Positions 25,925 through 34,721 of a stretch of 64,000 nucleotides of DNA are shown here, in pieces; position 1 is the stretch's first letter; each line of letters starts with the position of its first letter. The notes under the pieces are model-generated. The model made no database searches. It was not told where the DNA came from and worked only from the letters and a program-made list of their open reading frames with translations. Source of the DNA: Planococcus sp. CP5-4_YE (GTDB lineage: Bacteria > Bacillota > Bacilli > Bacillales_A > Planococcaceae); NCBI RefSeq assembly GCF_019042655.1, contig NZ_JAHPZO010000001.1:186001-250000 (forward strand), in the 5' to 3' direction. Both the position numbers and the translations under genes were made by a program.

Positions 25925-27082
25925 TCACTCATCGGACGAATTCAAGGGCACATATCCCGTTTTTTCAACTAAGCGCTGCCCTTGACCGGAAGTGAACCAT
26001 TGTGCCAGTTCCAAGGCTTCCGGACTGCTATGCTGCGTGGTGACGATATAAAACTCCGAAGTTAGGGGATATTCATCATTTCGAATGGCGCCAACTGACG
26101 GAATAACGCCATCGATAGCCAAATATTGAATCACTTTATTGCCGGCCATTTCCTCCCCGTAGAAACGGAATGTAAAACCGAGCGCATTTTTGTGATTTTT
26201 ATATTCTGCCACCTGATCGATGATGCCGCCCATGCCTTCTTCTATGTTTTCACGGGGAGCCTCCATCACCGGCACCTCGCTCATGAACTGAAGCAGTGCT
26301 GTTTGGCTGCCGCTGTCTTCAGGCCGCTGGAAAGCCCTGATCTCTTCAACCTCTCCGCCAACTGAAGACCAATCGGTGATTTCGCCGCTATAGATCATGC
26401 GAAGATCTTCAGAACTCAATGACTCGACCGGGTTGTCTGCATGGACGAAAAAGACGAACGCCTCTTTCCCGATCGGCGTCAGTGTAAGCTCGAGCCCCTT
26501 GGCATCTGCTGTTTTCAACTGCCCCTGTGATGGCGCAGCGGCAAAAATTGCATCCACCTCTCCTTCAAACAAATTGGAATAAGCAAAAGGCGTGGTATTG
26601 ACCATCACTTCGCTGTCGGATGGTTCATACCAATCTTCCGGATAGAGCATTTCTGCTGCGGCTGCATATAATGGGTAAAGTGCCGTCGCCCCGTCCAGCC
26701 GTGGCAATTTCTCTTCAAATTGGAGTTCTGGCTCCTCGTTTAGCACAATGAGCTTGGAGTCTTCTTGAAACGGCATATAGGAATAGACGTCCACTTCAGC
26801 CGAAACCCCCGGGATGGAATCCAAATATGCTTGGTAAAGCGGCCAAACGGCCAACATGATGGCAAGAACAACGAACACTATCGCTGACTGTTTCCACCTT
26901 TTTACGTCGCCAATTCTCTTGGATAACAAAAAAATGAAAAACAAAAACAGCAGGACAAAGAAAAACAGCGGCAGCCACGCCCTTTCCCCCGAGAGCAATA
27001 ACACAATGCCTCCAAAAAAGCCGACAATGCTTATAGCTATGAAAATACCAAATGCTGGTATTAAACTCCATAATTTCTTCAT
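25925..27082 (-). CDS. Membrane-anchored PstS-like substrate-binding protein
   Basis: 385 residues. Three N-terminal membrane spans (about residues 8-30, 36-54 and 66-86) with a basic loop KRIGDVKRWK between the second and third place the rest outside the cell. The outer domain resembles the phosphate-binding PstS family: LDGATALYPLYAAAAE near residue 128 and EDSGSQTALLQFM near 257, the type II binding-protein ligand loops. There is no lipobox, and no pstCAB transporter genes are nearby. It may act as a receptor or sensor, or donate ligand to a distant transporter. Ligand not proven. GAGGTGGG precedes the start. Confidence 0.8.
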   Translation of the reverse strand: MKKLWSLIPAFGIFIAISIVGFFGGIVLLLSGERAWLPLFFFVLLFLFFIFLLSKRIGDVKRWKQSAIVFVVLAIMLAVWPLYQAYLDSIPGVSAEVDVYSYMPFQEDSKLIVLNEEPELQFEEKLPRLDGATALYPLYAAAAEMLYPEDWYEPSDSEVMVNTTPFAYSNLFEGEVDAIFAAAPSQGQLKTADAKGLELTLTPIGKEAFVFFVHADNPVESLSSEDLRMIYSGEITDWSSVGGEVEEIRAFQRPEDSGSQTALLQFMSEVPVMEAPRENIEEGMGGIIDQVAEYKNHKNALGFTFRFYGEEMAGNKVIQYLAIDGVIPSVGAIRNDEYPLTSEFYIVTTQHSSPEALELAQWFTSGQGQRLVEKTGYVPLNSSDE

Positions 27083-27153
27083 AATCCCACCTCTTAAAAT
27101 GATTATAATCGGCTAGGCCGATAAAAAGATCGAACAAAAAATTTTTTGCACAA

Positions 27154-27183
27154 GAAAAAACCGCCAGAATTAATTTCTGACGG
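27154..27183 (-). terminator. Terminator downstream of tkt
   Basis: Minus-strand stem CCGTCAGAA/TTCTGGCGG (one G-T pair) with 5-nt loop followed by TTTTTTC. Confidence 0.85.
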
Positions 27184-27240
27184 CTTCACCTCTTTTAAAA
27201 CTTTCATTGCGTTCTCAAAAACCGAGAACTAAACCGGTAT

Positions 27241-29241
27241 TCACCCGTTGATTAATTGCTTCACTTTGGATGCAACATTTTCAGGCGTGAAACCGAATTC
27301 TTCCATAATTTTCTCACCAGGAGCGCTTGCACCGAAGTGATCGATCGCGAGAATATCGCCTTCAAATCCAGTGTAGCGATCCCAACCGAATGATGAGCCC
27401 ATTTCAATGGCGAGGCGTTTTGTGATATTTTTCGGCAAGACGGATTCTTTGTACTCTTTGTCCTGCTTTTCGAAACGATCCCATGATGGCATCGACACAA
27501 CAGACACCGAGATGCCTTGTTCTTTCAATTGTTTCTGTGCTTCTACAGCTAGGCTGACTTCTGATCCAGTCGCTAGAAGCAAAGCTTGTGCATCATCAGC
27601 TGGAGACACAACGTAAGCGCCTTTTTCGACGCCTTCTTCTGCTTTTTCACCAGTCGTTTCGAGAACCGGCAAGTTTTGGCGGGACAATACGAGCAAGGTC
27701 GGCTTGTCTTTAGACGTGAGCGCCAAGCGCCATGCTGCTTTTGTTTCGTTCGCGTCGGCTGGGCGGATAATGCCCAAGTTCGGCATTGCGCGAAGTGATG
27801 CAAGCTGTTCGATCGGTTCATGCGTCGGCCCGTCTTCTCCGACTGCTACGCTATCGTGAGTGAACACATACGTGACCGGAAGGCCCATCAAAGCGCCTAG
27901 GCGGATCGCTGGACGGACATAGTCACTGAACACGAAGAACGTGCCACCGAATACATGCAAGCCACCGTGGAGCGCCATGCCGTTAAGTGCAGCGCCCATT
28001 GCGAATTCACGCACGCCGAACCAGATATTGCGGGCTTCTGGATGCTCAGCGTCGAAGTCGCCGCCATCTTTGATGTTAGTTTTGTTCGAACCGGCAAGAT
28101 CGGCGCTGCCACCGAAGAACGAAGGAACCGTCTTAGCGATGGCATTGACCATATCGCCGGATGATGCACGTGTCGCTTGCTTTTTGCCGACTTCGTATTG
28201 CGGGAACTGTGAGTCGAAATCAGCCGGCAAATCGCCGCGGATGGCTGATTGCAACTGTGAAGCAAGTTCAGGATGCTGCTCTTCGTATTGCGTGTACAAC
28301 TCGTTCCAAGCTGATTCCGCTTTCGCGCCTAGTGAATCTGTCGCTTCTTTAAATGTTTCATAGACTTCTTCCGGAACGTGGAAATCTTGATCGAACGTCC
28401 ATTTATAGTATTCTTTCGTCAATTTCATTTCATCTTCGCCGAGTGGTGCACCGTGCGAATCCGCTTTACCAGATTTGTTCGGGGAACCATAGCCGATAAC
28501 CGTCTTGACTTCCACCAATGTCGGTTTGTCAGTAGATTTTTTCGCTTCAGCGATTTTTGCAGAAAGATCGTTCATGTCGTTGCCGTCATCCACGCGGAGA
28601 TAGTTCCAGCCGTATGACTCGAAACGCTTCTGGATGTTCTCTGAGAAACTCATCGACAAATCGCCGTCGAGTGAAATGTCGTTGCTGTCATACAACACGA
28701 CTAATTTGTCCAATTTTAGGTGTCCTGCAAGAGAAATCGCTTCCCCAGCAACCCCTTCCATCAAATCACCGTCTCCGCATAGAGCGAACGTGTGGTGGTC
28801 AATGATGTCTAGGCCTTCTTTATTGTATGTAGCTGCCAAATGGCGTTCTGCCATTGCCATGCCGACAGCCATGCCGATTCCTTGGCCAAGCGGTCCAGTT
28901 GTCGCTTCGACTCCAACTGTATGCTTGTATTCAGGATGCCCTGGCGTCTTCGAATCCCATTGGCGGAAGTTTTTGATTTCCTCCATCGGTAATCCGTATC
29001 CGCTTAAATGAAGCAGGCTGTAAAGAAGCATGGAGCCGTGTCCTGCTGACAGGACGAAACGGTCGCGGTTGAACCAGTCTGGGTTGTTCGGGTTGTGGTT
29101 CATGTGTTTTGTCCAGAGTGTATACGCCATTGGAGCGGCGCCCATTGGAAGTCCCGGGTGTCCGGAATTGGCTTTTTCAATCGCATCGATGGAAAGTGTT
29201 CGAATGGTATTTACTGCAAGTTGATCTGCATGGTTTGACAT
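27241..29241 (-). CDS. tkt: Transketolase
   Basis: 666 residues, family length. N-terminal thiamine-diphosphate domain ([32 protein letters not shown] with the Mg2+/TPP motif), Pyr domain ([32 protein letters not shown]) and C-terminal domain. It transfers two-carbon units between pentose-phosphate and glycolytic sugars. Neighbours ynzC/yneAB upstream match B. subtilis. AGAGAGGATG precedes the start. Confidence 0.97.
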   Translation of the reverse strand: MSNHADQLAVNTIRTLSIDAIEKANSGHPGLPMGAAPMAYTLWTKHMNHNPNNPDWFNRDRFVLSAGHGSMLLYSLLHLSGYGLPMEEIKNFRQWDSKTPGHPEYKHTVGVEATTGPLGQGIGMAVGMAMAERHLAATYNKEGLDIIDHHTFALCGDGDLMEGVAGEAISLAGHLKLDKLVVLYDSNDISLDGDLSMSFSENIQKRFESYGWNYLRVDDGNDMNDLSAKIAEAKKSTDKPTLVEVKTVIGYGSPNKSGKADSHGAPLGEDEMKLTKEYYKWTFDQDFHVPEEVYETFKEATDSLGAKAESAWNELYTQYEEQHPELASQLQSAIRGDLPADFDSQFPQYEVGKKQATRASSGDMVNAIAKTVPSFFGGSADLAGSNKTNIKDGGDFDAEHPEARNIWFGVREFAMGAALNGMALHGGLHVFGGTFFVFSDYVRPAIRLGALMGLPVTYVFTHDSVAVGEDGPTHEPIEQLASLRAMPNLGIIRPADANETKAAWRLALTSKDKPTLLVLSRQNLPVLETTGEKAEEGVEKGAYVVSPADDAQALLLATGSEVSLAVEAQKQLKEQGISVSVVSMPSWDRFEKQDKEYKESVLPKNITKRLAIEMGSSFGWDRYTGFEGDILAIDHFGASAPGEKIMEEFGFTPENVASKVKQLING

Positions 29242-29310
29242 AGTGACATCCTCTCTGAAACTAAATTTAATCCTATTCTAGTTTAGTCAACTCTAGGAAA
29301 GAATACAACG

Positions 29311-29347
29311 AAAAAGAGAATAAGTATTAATTCAAATACTTATTCTC
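29311..29347 (-). terminator. Terminator downstream of ynzC
   Basis: Perfect 13-bp stem GAGAATAAGTATT/AATACTTATTCTC, 6-nt loop, followed by TTTTTCG on the minus strand. Overlaps the ynzC stop and ends the SOS-controlled yneAB-ynzC transcript. Confidence 0.88.
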
Positions 29348-29560
29348 CCGTTTATTTTTGATTTTGTCTGGCGTTACGTCTTTTCCTTCTGGATCGAAGA
29401 CGGTAACGTTTTCAATTGTCCCGCGCATCGACTTGCGGAAACTTTGCAAGTATTCCTGGCGCAGCGCCGATTGTTCTTTTGCTTCTTCTTGCGTCAGTCC
29501 GTCACGCTTGGACTTTTTCGATAGTTCATTGATGCGGCCGATCTTATCTGGAGATAGCAT
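29327..29560 (-). CDS. ynzC: DUF896 family protein (YnzC)
   Basis: 77 residues. The helical-hairpin signature is present (INELSKKSKRDGLTQEEAKEQSALRQEYLQ) followed by the family C-terminal VTVFDPEGKDVTPDK. Function unknown, but in B. subtilis it belongs to the LexA-controlled yneA-yneB-ynzC operon, and the order is the same here. AAAGGTGG precedes the start. Confidence 0.93.
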   Translation of the reverse strand: MLSPDKIGRINELSKKSKRDGLTQEEAKEQSALRQEYLQSFRKSMRGTIENVTVFDPEGKDVTPDKIKNKRENKYLN

Positions 29561-29618
29561 GTAAAGTCCACCTTTCTACTGCTCCATGTTACAAAAAAAG
29601 GCGGGACAGTGCAAGATT

Positions 29619-30586
<968 letters not shown>

Positions 30587-30615
30587 TCAAGCCGCCTCCT
30601 TTAGAATATTTGTTC

Positions 30616-30629
30616 GGAATGTATGTTCT
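30616..30629. promoter_or_regulatory. LexA (SOS) box 1, yneA proximal
   Basis: GGAATGTATGTTCT matches the Bacillus LexA box CGAACATATGTTCG with three or four changes. It lies just downstream of the yneA -10 element. Confidence 0.65.
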
Positions 30630-30630
30630 C

Positions 30631-30660
30631 ATATTAAAGCGAACGGGCGTTTCTTGTCAA
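30631..30660 (-). promoter_or_regulatory. Predicted sigma-A promoter of yneA
   Basis: On the minus strand TTGACA (30660-30655), 18-nt spacer, TAATAT (30636-30631). Consensus -35. The second LexA box fills the spacer. Confidence 0.75.
30640..30653. promoter_or_regulatory. LexA (SOS) box 2, inside the yneA promoter
   Basis: CGAACGGGCGTTTC matches CGAAC-N4-GTTYG except the last base. Located between the -35 and -10 of yneA, a position that blocks polymerase. Confidence 0.8.
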
Positions 30661-30669
30661 GATTAAATT

Positions 30670-30683
30670 CGAACCTATGTTTG
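30670..30683. promoter_or_regulatory. LexA (SOS) box 3, at the lexA promoter
   Basis: CGAACCTATGTTTG is a full match to CGAAC-N4-GTTYG and overlaps the lexA -35 element, consistent with autorepression. Confidence 0.88.
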
Positions 30684-30709
30684 CATTTCAATGCCCGAGT
30701 TGCTATACT
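30681..30709 (+). promoter_or_regulatory. Predicted sigma-A promoter of lexA
   Basis: TTGCAT (30681-30686), 17-nt spacer, TATACT (30704-30709), about 44 nt before the lexA start. Confidence 0.75.
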
Positions 30710-30753
30710 ATAGATAGTTAATCTTAAATAAATCCTATAAAGAGGTGAAACTG

Positions 30754-31374
30754 GTGAAAAAAGTATCTAAGCGTCAGGAAGACATCCTGAATTTCATAAA
30801 AGATGAAGTCCGTGCAAAAGGCTATCCACCTTCAGTCCGGGAGATTGGCGAAGCGGTAGGCCTTGCATCCAGTTCAACTGTCCACGGCCATCTAGCGAGA
30901 CTCGAAAGTAAAGGGTTGATCCGCCGCGATCCGACCAAACCAAGAGCCATCGAAATCATCGGTTCGGAAGAAGCGCTCATCGACAAGAGCCCTGTCCTCC
31001 ATGTGCCGCTTATCGGTAAAGTTACGGCCGGGATGCCGATCACTGCGATCGAAAACGTCGAAGAATATTTTCCGCTGCCTCAAACCTACGGTACGGAGGA
31101 AGATCATATTTTCATGTTGGAGATTATGGGTGAAAGCATGATCGAAGCCGGCATTCTAAATGGCGATTATGTTGTCGTCAAACAACAGCAGACTGCGGAT
31201 AATGGAGACATCGTTGTTGCCATGACCGAGGAAAATGAAGCGACCGTCAAACGGTTCTTCCGTGAGGACAATTACTTCCGCCTGCAGCCCGAAAATTCAT
31301 CAATGGATCCGATTATCGTCGATCAGGTGAGCATTTTAGGGAAAGTTGTCGGTGTCTACCGCCAAATCCATTAA
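30754..31374 (+). CDS. lexA: SOS repressor LexA
   Basis: About 206 residues. Winged helix-turn-helix in the N-terminus ([32 protein letters not shown]). The self-cleavage site is the Ala-Gly pair in [10 protein letters not shown], and the catalytic serine is in GESMIEAG with a lysine in the TVKRFF region. RecA-assisted cleavage relieves repression of the SOS genes. GTG at 30754 is chosen because AGAGGTG lies 6 nt before it and the length matches the family; another GTG at 30745 lies in that ribosome site. Confidence 0.97.
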   Translation: MKKVSKRQEDILNFIKDEVRAKGYPPSVREIGEAVGLASSSTVHGHLARLESKGLIRRDPTKPRAIEIIGSEEALIDKSPVLHVPLIGKVTAGMPITAIENVEEYFPLPQTYGTEEDHIFMLEIMGESMIEAGILNGDYVVVKQQQTADNGDIVVAMTEENEATVKRFFREDNYFRLQPENSSMDPIIVDQVSILGKVVGVYRQIH

Positions 31375-31394
31375 GTACCTTGCTTTAATTCAAG

Positions 31395-31450
31395 AAGCCA
31401 TAGAAAAAAGGAGGAAACATGACTTCCTCCTTTTTTCTATGGCTTTTTTC
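31395..31450 (+). terminator. Terminator downstream of lexA
   Basis: A very long stem (AAGCCATAGAAAAAAGGAGG and complement, 8-nt loop) followed by TTTTTT. Confidence 0.93.
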
Positions 31451-31480
31451 TCTATAATTATCTTATGTAACCTTAGTAAC

Positions 31481-31518
31481 TGAAAAGCAGCCAGAGATAT
31501 TCACCCCTGGCTGCTTTT
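31481..31518 (-). terminator. Terminator downstream of the 64-residue protein gene
   Basis: Stem AAAAGCAGCCAG/CTGGCTGCTTTT with a 12-nt loop, 20 nt beyond the minus-strand stop at 31538. Confidence 0.8.
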
Positions 31519-31537
31519 ATTGTTTTATTTAATTTTC

Positions 31538-31732
31538 TTAAGTTTCTGTCACGACGATGTATTTGACCAAGTTGATGGTGATGCGGTATATCTTGCCATT
31601 CGCTTCGTCCGTCAATTCATAAGTGCCATTAGATGGCACTTGGCTTATGGCGGATTCTTTGTCTATCGCTTTCATTGTATGCACGATGGTATTTCCTTGA
31701 TCAAAGAAAAATTCTACTTGAAACGTTTTCAT
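31538..31732 (-). CDS. Hypothetical protein, 64 residues
   Basis: Start at 31732 has GGAGG with 7 nt spacing; an earlier reading at 31750 lies inside that site. The product looks like a small alpha/beta fold (KTFQVEFFFDQGNTIVHTMKA, then SAISQVPSNGTYELTDEANG, then KIYRITINLVKYIVV), with no membrane span. It has the look of a compact antiparallel-sheet protein like many short uncharacterised Bacillales proteins. Function unknown. A single gene with its own terminator. Confidence 0.7.
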   Translation of the reverse strand: MKTFQVEFFFDQGNTIVHTMKAIDKESAISQVPSNGTYELTDEANGKIYRITINLVKYIVVTET

Positions 31733-31792
31733 CGAGATTCCTCCCTTCAAAATGAATGGAAGTGCTTGTATTAGTGTAGCATAAACTGCCGC

Positions 31793-32323
31793 TTAGTTTC
31801 GGTTTTGCCATTCCTTAAATATCATCACTTTCAAAGCCAGCATCTCTTCCTCGTTCAAATCATTATCGAGTTCATTCATGACTTGTTCGGCTGTCATGGT
31901 ATCGTTTTCAACTGCATTTTTCATTTTGAGCAAATTGCGGAAGCCGACTTTTTCGATCATAACGCTAGCCGCATCCTCTTTGGTTTCAAAAGCCAATTCC
32001 TGGTCTTCTGGCACTAGTGTTGAGTCGACTTCTATAGAGTTGTCTTCATTGGTAGTTTCTTCTTCAAGCGGCTCTTCCATGCCGTTGTCTTGCTCTTCTT
32101 CCGGAATCTCTTGCTGCGACTGCCATTCTTCCATATAACGGCTGACTTGTGGATCAGCTTCGATTTGTTGGACCATTTCCTCCATCTTGCCGCTTTGCTC
32201 GAGTTCTTCAAATGCTTTTTGCGCTACTGCCTCCGACGATAAGTTCGGGCCCACTGCATATAAGACGATTCCCGCAAACGAAAAAGCAATGAGAAATACG
32301 ATGATGACATTCATAAACCTCAT
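31793..32323 (-). CDS. Hypothetical membrane-anchored acidic protein, 176 residues
   Basis: Start at 32323 is set by GGAGGG 5 nt upstream. An N-terminal membrane span (MNVIIVFLIAFSFAGIVLYAV) is followed by a strongly acidic, low-complexity region (EEWQSQQEIPEEEQDNGMEEPLEEE) and a helical C-terminal half (DAASVMIEKVGFRNLLKMKNAVEND to EEEMLALKVMIFKEW). The hydrophobic start could be a signal anchor with the rest outside the cell. No enzyme motif. No clear terminator in the 60 bp before the 64-residue gene, so the two may be co-transcribed. Function unknown. Confidence 0.75.
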   Translation of the reverse strand: MRFMNVIIVFLIAFSFAGIVLYAVGPNLSSEAVAQKAFEELEQSGKMEEMVQQIEADPQVSRYMEEWQSQQEIPEEEQDNGMEEPLEEETTNEDNSIEVDSTLVPEDQELAFETKEDAASVMIEKVGFRNLLKMKNAVENDTMTAEQVMNELDNDLNEEEMLALKVMIFKEWQNRN

Positions 32324-32477
32324 TTTATCCCTCCAGATATTAAAAGTTCTTTCATATAAGTAAAATCTTACCACGTTTTCCCCACTCAGCGTATGTGTGA
32401 AAGGGCACAATCTTAAAACAGTTTTCCTTGAGTTTACCTTACCCTTTTACCGTATGGCCTAAATTACTTTCAATCAT
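32324..32477. other. Upstream region of the 176-residue protein gene
   Basis: 154 bp between the distal terminator copy and the gene start. It holds the presumed promoter of that gene but no strong -35/-10 pair is evident. No other gene seen. Confidence 0.3.
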
Positions 32478-32508
32478 AAAAAAACCGGAGCAGTGGGCTC
32501 CGGTTTTT
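32478..32508. terminator. Distal copy of the glnA terminator
   Basis: AAAAAAACCGGAGC / GCTCCGGTTTTT stem with a short loop. It differs from the glnA-proximal copy at 32813-32842 by one loop base. It lies 304 bp further downstream. Confidence 0.8.
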
Positions 32509-32509
32509 G

Positions 32510-32812
32510 CAGAGTGTTGAAGAAGTCCATAAATCCATTACGAATTAAATCGAGTGGTATTTCTACATTCAATAACCAATGATCTTTCGAAGTATTTGGA
32601 GAAGCGTTCGCTCGACTCCTACGGGATCAGCGGGTTTGAGAGACCCCGCAGGCAATGAATGAGCGAAGCTGTGCTGAGCACATTCATTTGCGATGCTCGA
32701 GCGTAGTGAGAGTTGATCAACGCTTTAGTGACGAGGAGGCTCGATCCCCGCCCCGAGGAAAGCGAGCGATAAGCTTCGGAAAATACGATTTCTTATCTTT
32801 CTCGACAAACTG
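32510..32812. repeat. Intergenic repeat element between two terminator copies
   Basis: 303 bp without a gene. The core (about 32600-32780) has the look of the non-coding repeats scattered in Bacillaceae genomes: CTCGACTCCTACGGG, GAGACCCCGCAGG, GAGGAGGCTCGATCCCCGCC and GAGGAAAGCGAGCG. The two arms are imperfect inverted repeats (GAAGCGTTCGCTCG on the left; GAAGCTTATCGCTCG read from the right on the other strand). The outer ends are also inverted (GTGTTGAAGAAG and TTTGTCGAGAAAG). Naming it a MITE-like element is an inference; copy number cannot be seen here. Confidence 0.6.
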
Positions 32813-32842
32813 AAAAAACCGGAGCACTGGGCTCCGGTTTTT
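32813..32842. terminator. glnA terminator (proximal copy)
   Basis: AAAAAACCGGAGC / GCTCCGGTTTTT stem, T-run on both strands, 4 nt after the glnA stop. Confidence 0.92.
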
Positions 32843-32846
32843 GATA

Positions 32847-34181
32847 TTAATACATTTTCAAATATTGCTCTCGCTCCCAAGGATGGACGCTAGTTCTGAA
32901 CATATCCCATTCGATTTCCTTCGCTTCCACGAAGTTATTCAAAATGTGTGAACCGAGCGCTTTTGTCATGACTTCATCGTTTTGCAACTCATCAAGCGCT
33001 GCATACAATGTGCCTGGCAAATCTTCAATGCCGACTTCTTTGCGTTCTTTGCGGTTCATTGCATAGATGTTGCGGTCAACAGCTTTTGGCGGAGTCAAGT
33101 CACGCTTGATGCCGTCAAGGCCAGCTCCAAGAAGTACAGCCATCGCCAAGTAAGGATTCGCAGCAGGGTCAACTGAACGCACTTCTACGCGAGTGGATAA
33201 GCCACGGGAAGCCGGAATGCGGATTAATGGGCTACGGTTCTGGCCAGACCAAGCAATATAGCAAGGTGCTTCATAGCCTGGTACAAGGCGTTTGTACGAG
33301 TTGACTGTCGGGTTTGTAACAGCCGTGAATGCTTTCGCATGCTCGATGATGCCTGCCATGAACTGGTAAGCCGTTTTGCTTAACTTCAAATCGCCATCTT
33401 CATCCAGGAAAGCATTTTCGTTGCCTTTGAACAAGGAAACGTTCATGTGCATGCCTGAACCGTTGACGCCGAACAATGGTTTCGGCATGAATGTTGCGTG
33501 AAGGCCGTGTTTACGGGCAATCGTTTTGACCACAAGTTTAAAGGTTTGGATATCATCGCAAGCTTTGATGGCATCTGCGTATTTAAAGTCAATTTCATGT
33601 TGTCCTGGTGCCACTTCGTGGTGGGAAGCTTCGATTTCAAAGCCCATTTCCTCCAGCTCAAGCACGATGTCGCGTCGGCAGTTTTCGCCAAGGTCCATCG
33701 GTGCCAAGTCAAAATAACCGCCATGGTCATTCAACTCAAGAGACGGTTCGCCTCTTTCATCAAGTTTGAACAGGAAGAATTCTGGCTCTGGCCCTAGGTT
33801 AAAGTGAGTGAATCCAAGTTCTTCCATCTCTTTCAAAACACGCTTCAAGTTTGTACGTGGATCTCCAGCAAATGGCGTGCCGTCTGCATTGTAAATATCG
33901 CAGATCAAACGCGCAACTTTCCCTTTCCCAGTAATCCATGGGAATACTACCCACGTGTCAAGGTCTGGGAACAGGTACATATCGGACTCTTCGATGCGGA
34001 CGAAGCCGTCGATTGAAGAGCCGTCAAACATCATTTTATTGTCGAGTGCTTTTTCAAGCTGTGATGTTGGGATTTCTACGTTTTTGATAACGCCGAGAAT
34101 GTCGGTGAATTGCAGGCGGATAAAATTGACGTCTTCTTCTTTTACCAATCGAATAATGTCTTCTTTTGAATACTTGCTCAT
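32847..34181 (-). CDS. glnA: Glutamine synthetase, type I
   Basis: 444 residues, the Gram-positive alpha subtype length. Signatures: the beta-grasp motif [10 protein letters not shown], metal ligands in GPEPEFFLF, the ATP-binding signature [17 protein letters not shown], and [22 protein letters not shown]. It condenses glutamate and ammonia and also acts as the nitrogen sensor that controls GlnR and TnrA. It follows glnR by 38 nt in one operon. TAGGAGAG precedes the start. Confidence 0.98.
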   Translation of the reverse strand: MSKYSKEDIIRLVKEEDVNFIRLQFTDILGVIKNVEIPTSQLEKALDNKMMFDGSSIDGFVRIEESDMYLFPDLDTWVVFPWITGKGKVARLICDIYNADGTPFAGDPRTNLKRVLKEMEELGFTHFNLGPEPEFFLFKLDERGEPSLELNDHGGYFDLAPMDLGENCRRDIVLELEEMGFEIEASHHEVAPGQHEIDFKYADAIKACDDIQTFKLVVKTIARKHGLHATFMPKPLFGVNGSGMHMNVSLFKGNENAFLDEDGDLKLSKTAYQFMAGIIEHAKAFTAVTNPTVNSYKRLVPGYEAPCYIAWSGQNRSPLIRIPASRGLSTRVEVRSVDPAANPYLAMAVLLGAGLDGIKRDLTPPKAVDRNIYAMNRKERKEVGIEDLPGTLYAALDELQNDEVMTKALGSHILNNFVEAKEIEWDMFRTSVHPWEREQYLKMY

Positions 34182-34219
34182 GTACTGTTCACTCTCCTAG
34201 GTTATATTATGTAGCCCGC

Positions 34220-34606
34220 TTATTTAAAGAAACGGGATAAATCACCGTGTCGTTGGGATGCCTGGCTAAACGGCCGTGCTTGATGCTTCATCTCCTCACG
34301 CAATAAGCTGCGGAGTTCTGCATCACTCAATGTCTTCGGCTCGGCTTGATCGTTTTGCGGCATCTCTTTGGTTTCGTACAGTTTTCTGATGCCCGCGACA
34401 TTAAGGCCCTGCTCCAGATAATCCTTAATCTCGAGCAGTGCATCGACATCATTTAATGAAAACATGCGCTTATTGCCTTCTGTCCTGGCCGGACTGATCA
34501 GCTTCTGCTCTTCGTAATAGCGTATTTGCCGCGCTGTCAAATCCGTCAGTTGCATTACGATGCTGATCGGGAGAATGGGCATGGTGCGGCGAACCCGATT
34601 TGTCAT
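34220..34606 (-). CDS. glnR: MerR-family nitrogen repressor GlnR
   Basis: About 128 residues. MerR winged-helix DNA-binding domain (MPILPISIVMQLTDLTARQIRYYEEQKLISPARTEGNKRMFS by parts) and the C-terminal tail ending GDLSRFFK, which in GlnR senses feedback-inhibited glutamine synthetase. ATG at 34606 is used because GGGTG is 6 nt upstream; an upstream ATG at 34624 has none. Two TGTNA-N7-TNACA sites precede it, so it is autoregulated together with glnA. Confidence 0.95.
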   Translation of the reverse strand: MTNRVRRTMPILPISIVMQLTDLTARQIRYYEEQKLISPARTEGNKRMFSLNDVDALLEIKDYLEQGLNVAGIRKLYETKEMPQNDQAEPKTLSDAELRSLLREEMKHQARPFSQASQRHGDLSRFFK

Positions 34607-34640
34607 AAGTTTCACCCATTTCACTAATTACTACATTTTC

Positions 34641-34669
34641 AGTTTATTACATGTCAGGTTATTTGTCAA
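34641..34669 (-). promoter_or_regulatory. Predicted promoter of glnRA
   Basis: On the minus strand TTGACA (34669-34664), 17-nt spacer, TAAACT (34646-34641), about 35 nt before glnR. Confidence 0.75.
34652..34668. promoter_or_regulatory. GlnR/TnrA operator 2, over the -35
   Basis: TGTCAGGTTATTTGTCA fits TGTNA-N7-TNACA with one change and overlaps the -35 box. Confidence 0.75.
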
Positions 34670-34674
34670 ACAGA

Positions 34675-34691
34675 TGTTAGATTTTCTGACA
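34675..34691. promoter_or_regulatory. GlnR/TnrA operator 1
   Basis: TGTTAGATTTTCTGACA is an exact match to TGTNA-N7-TNACA, placed just upstream of the -35, as in the two-site arrangement of B. subtilis glnRA. Confidence 0.88.
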
Positions 34692-34721
34692 TGACTTTTT
34701 ACAGACTGTTTTAACAATCAC

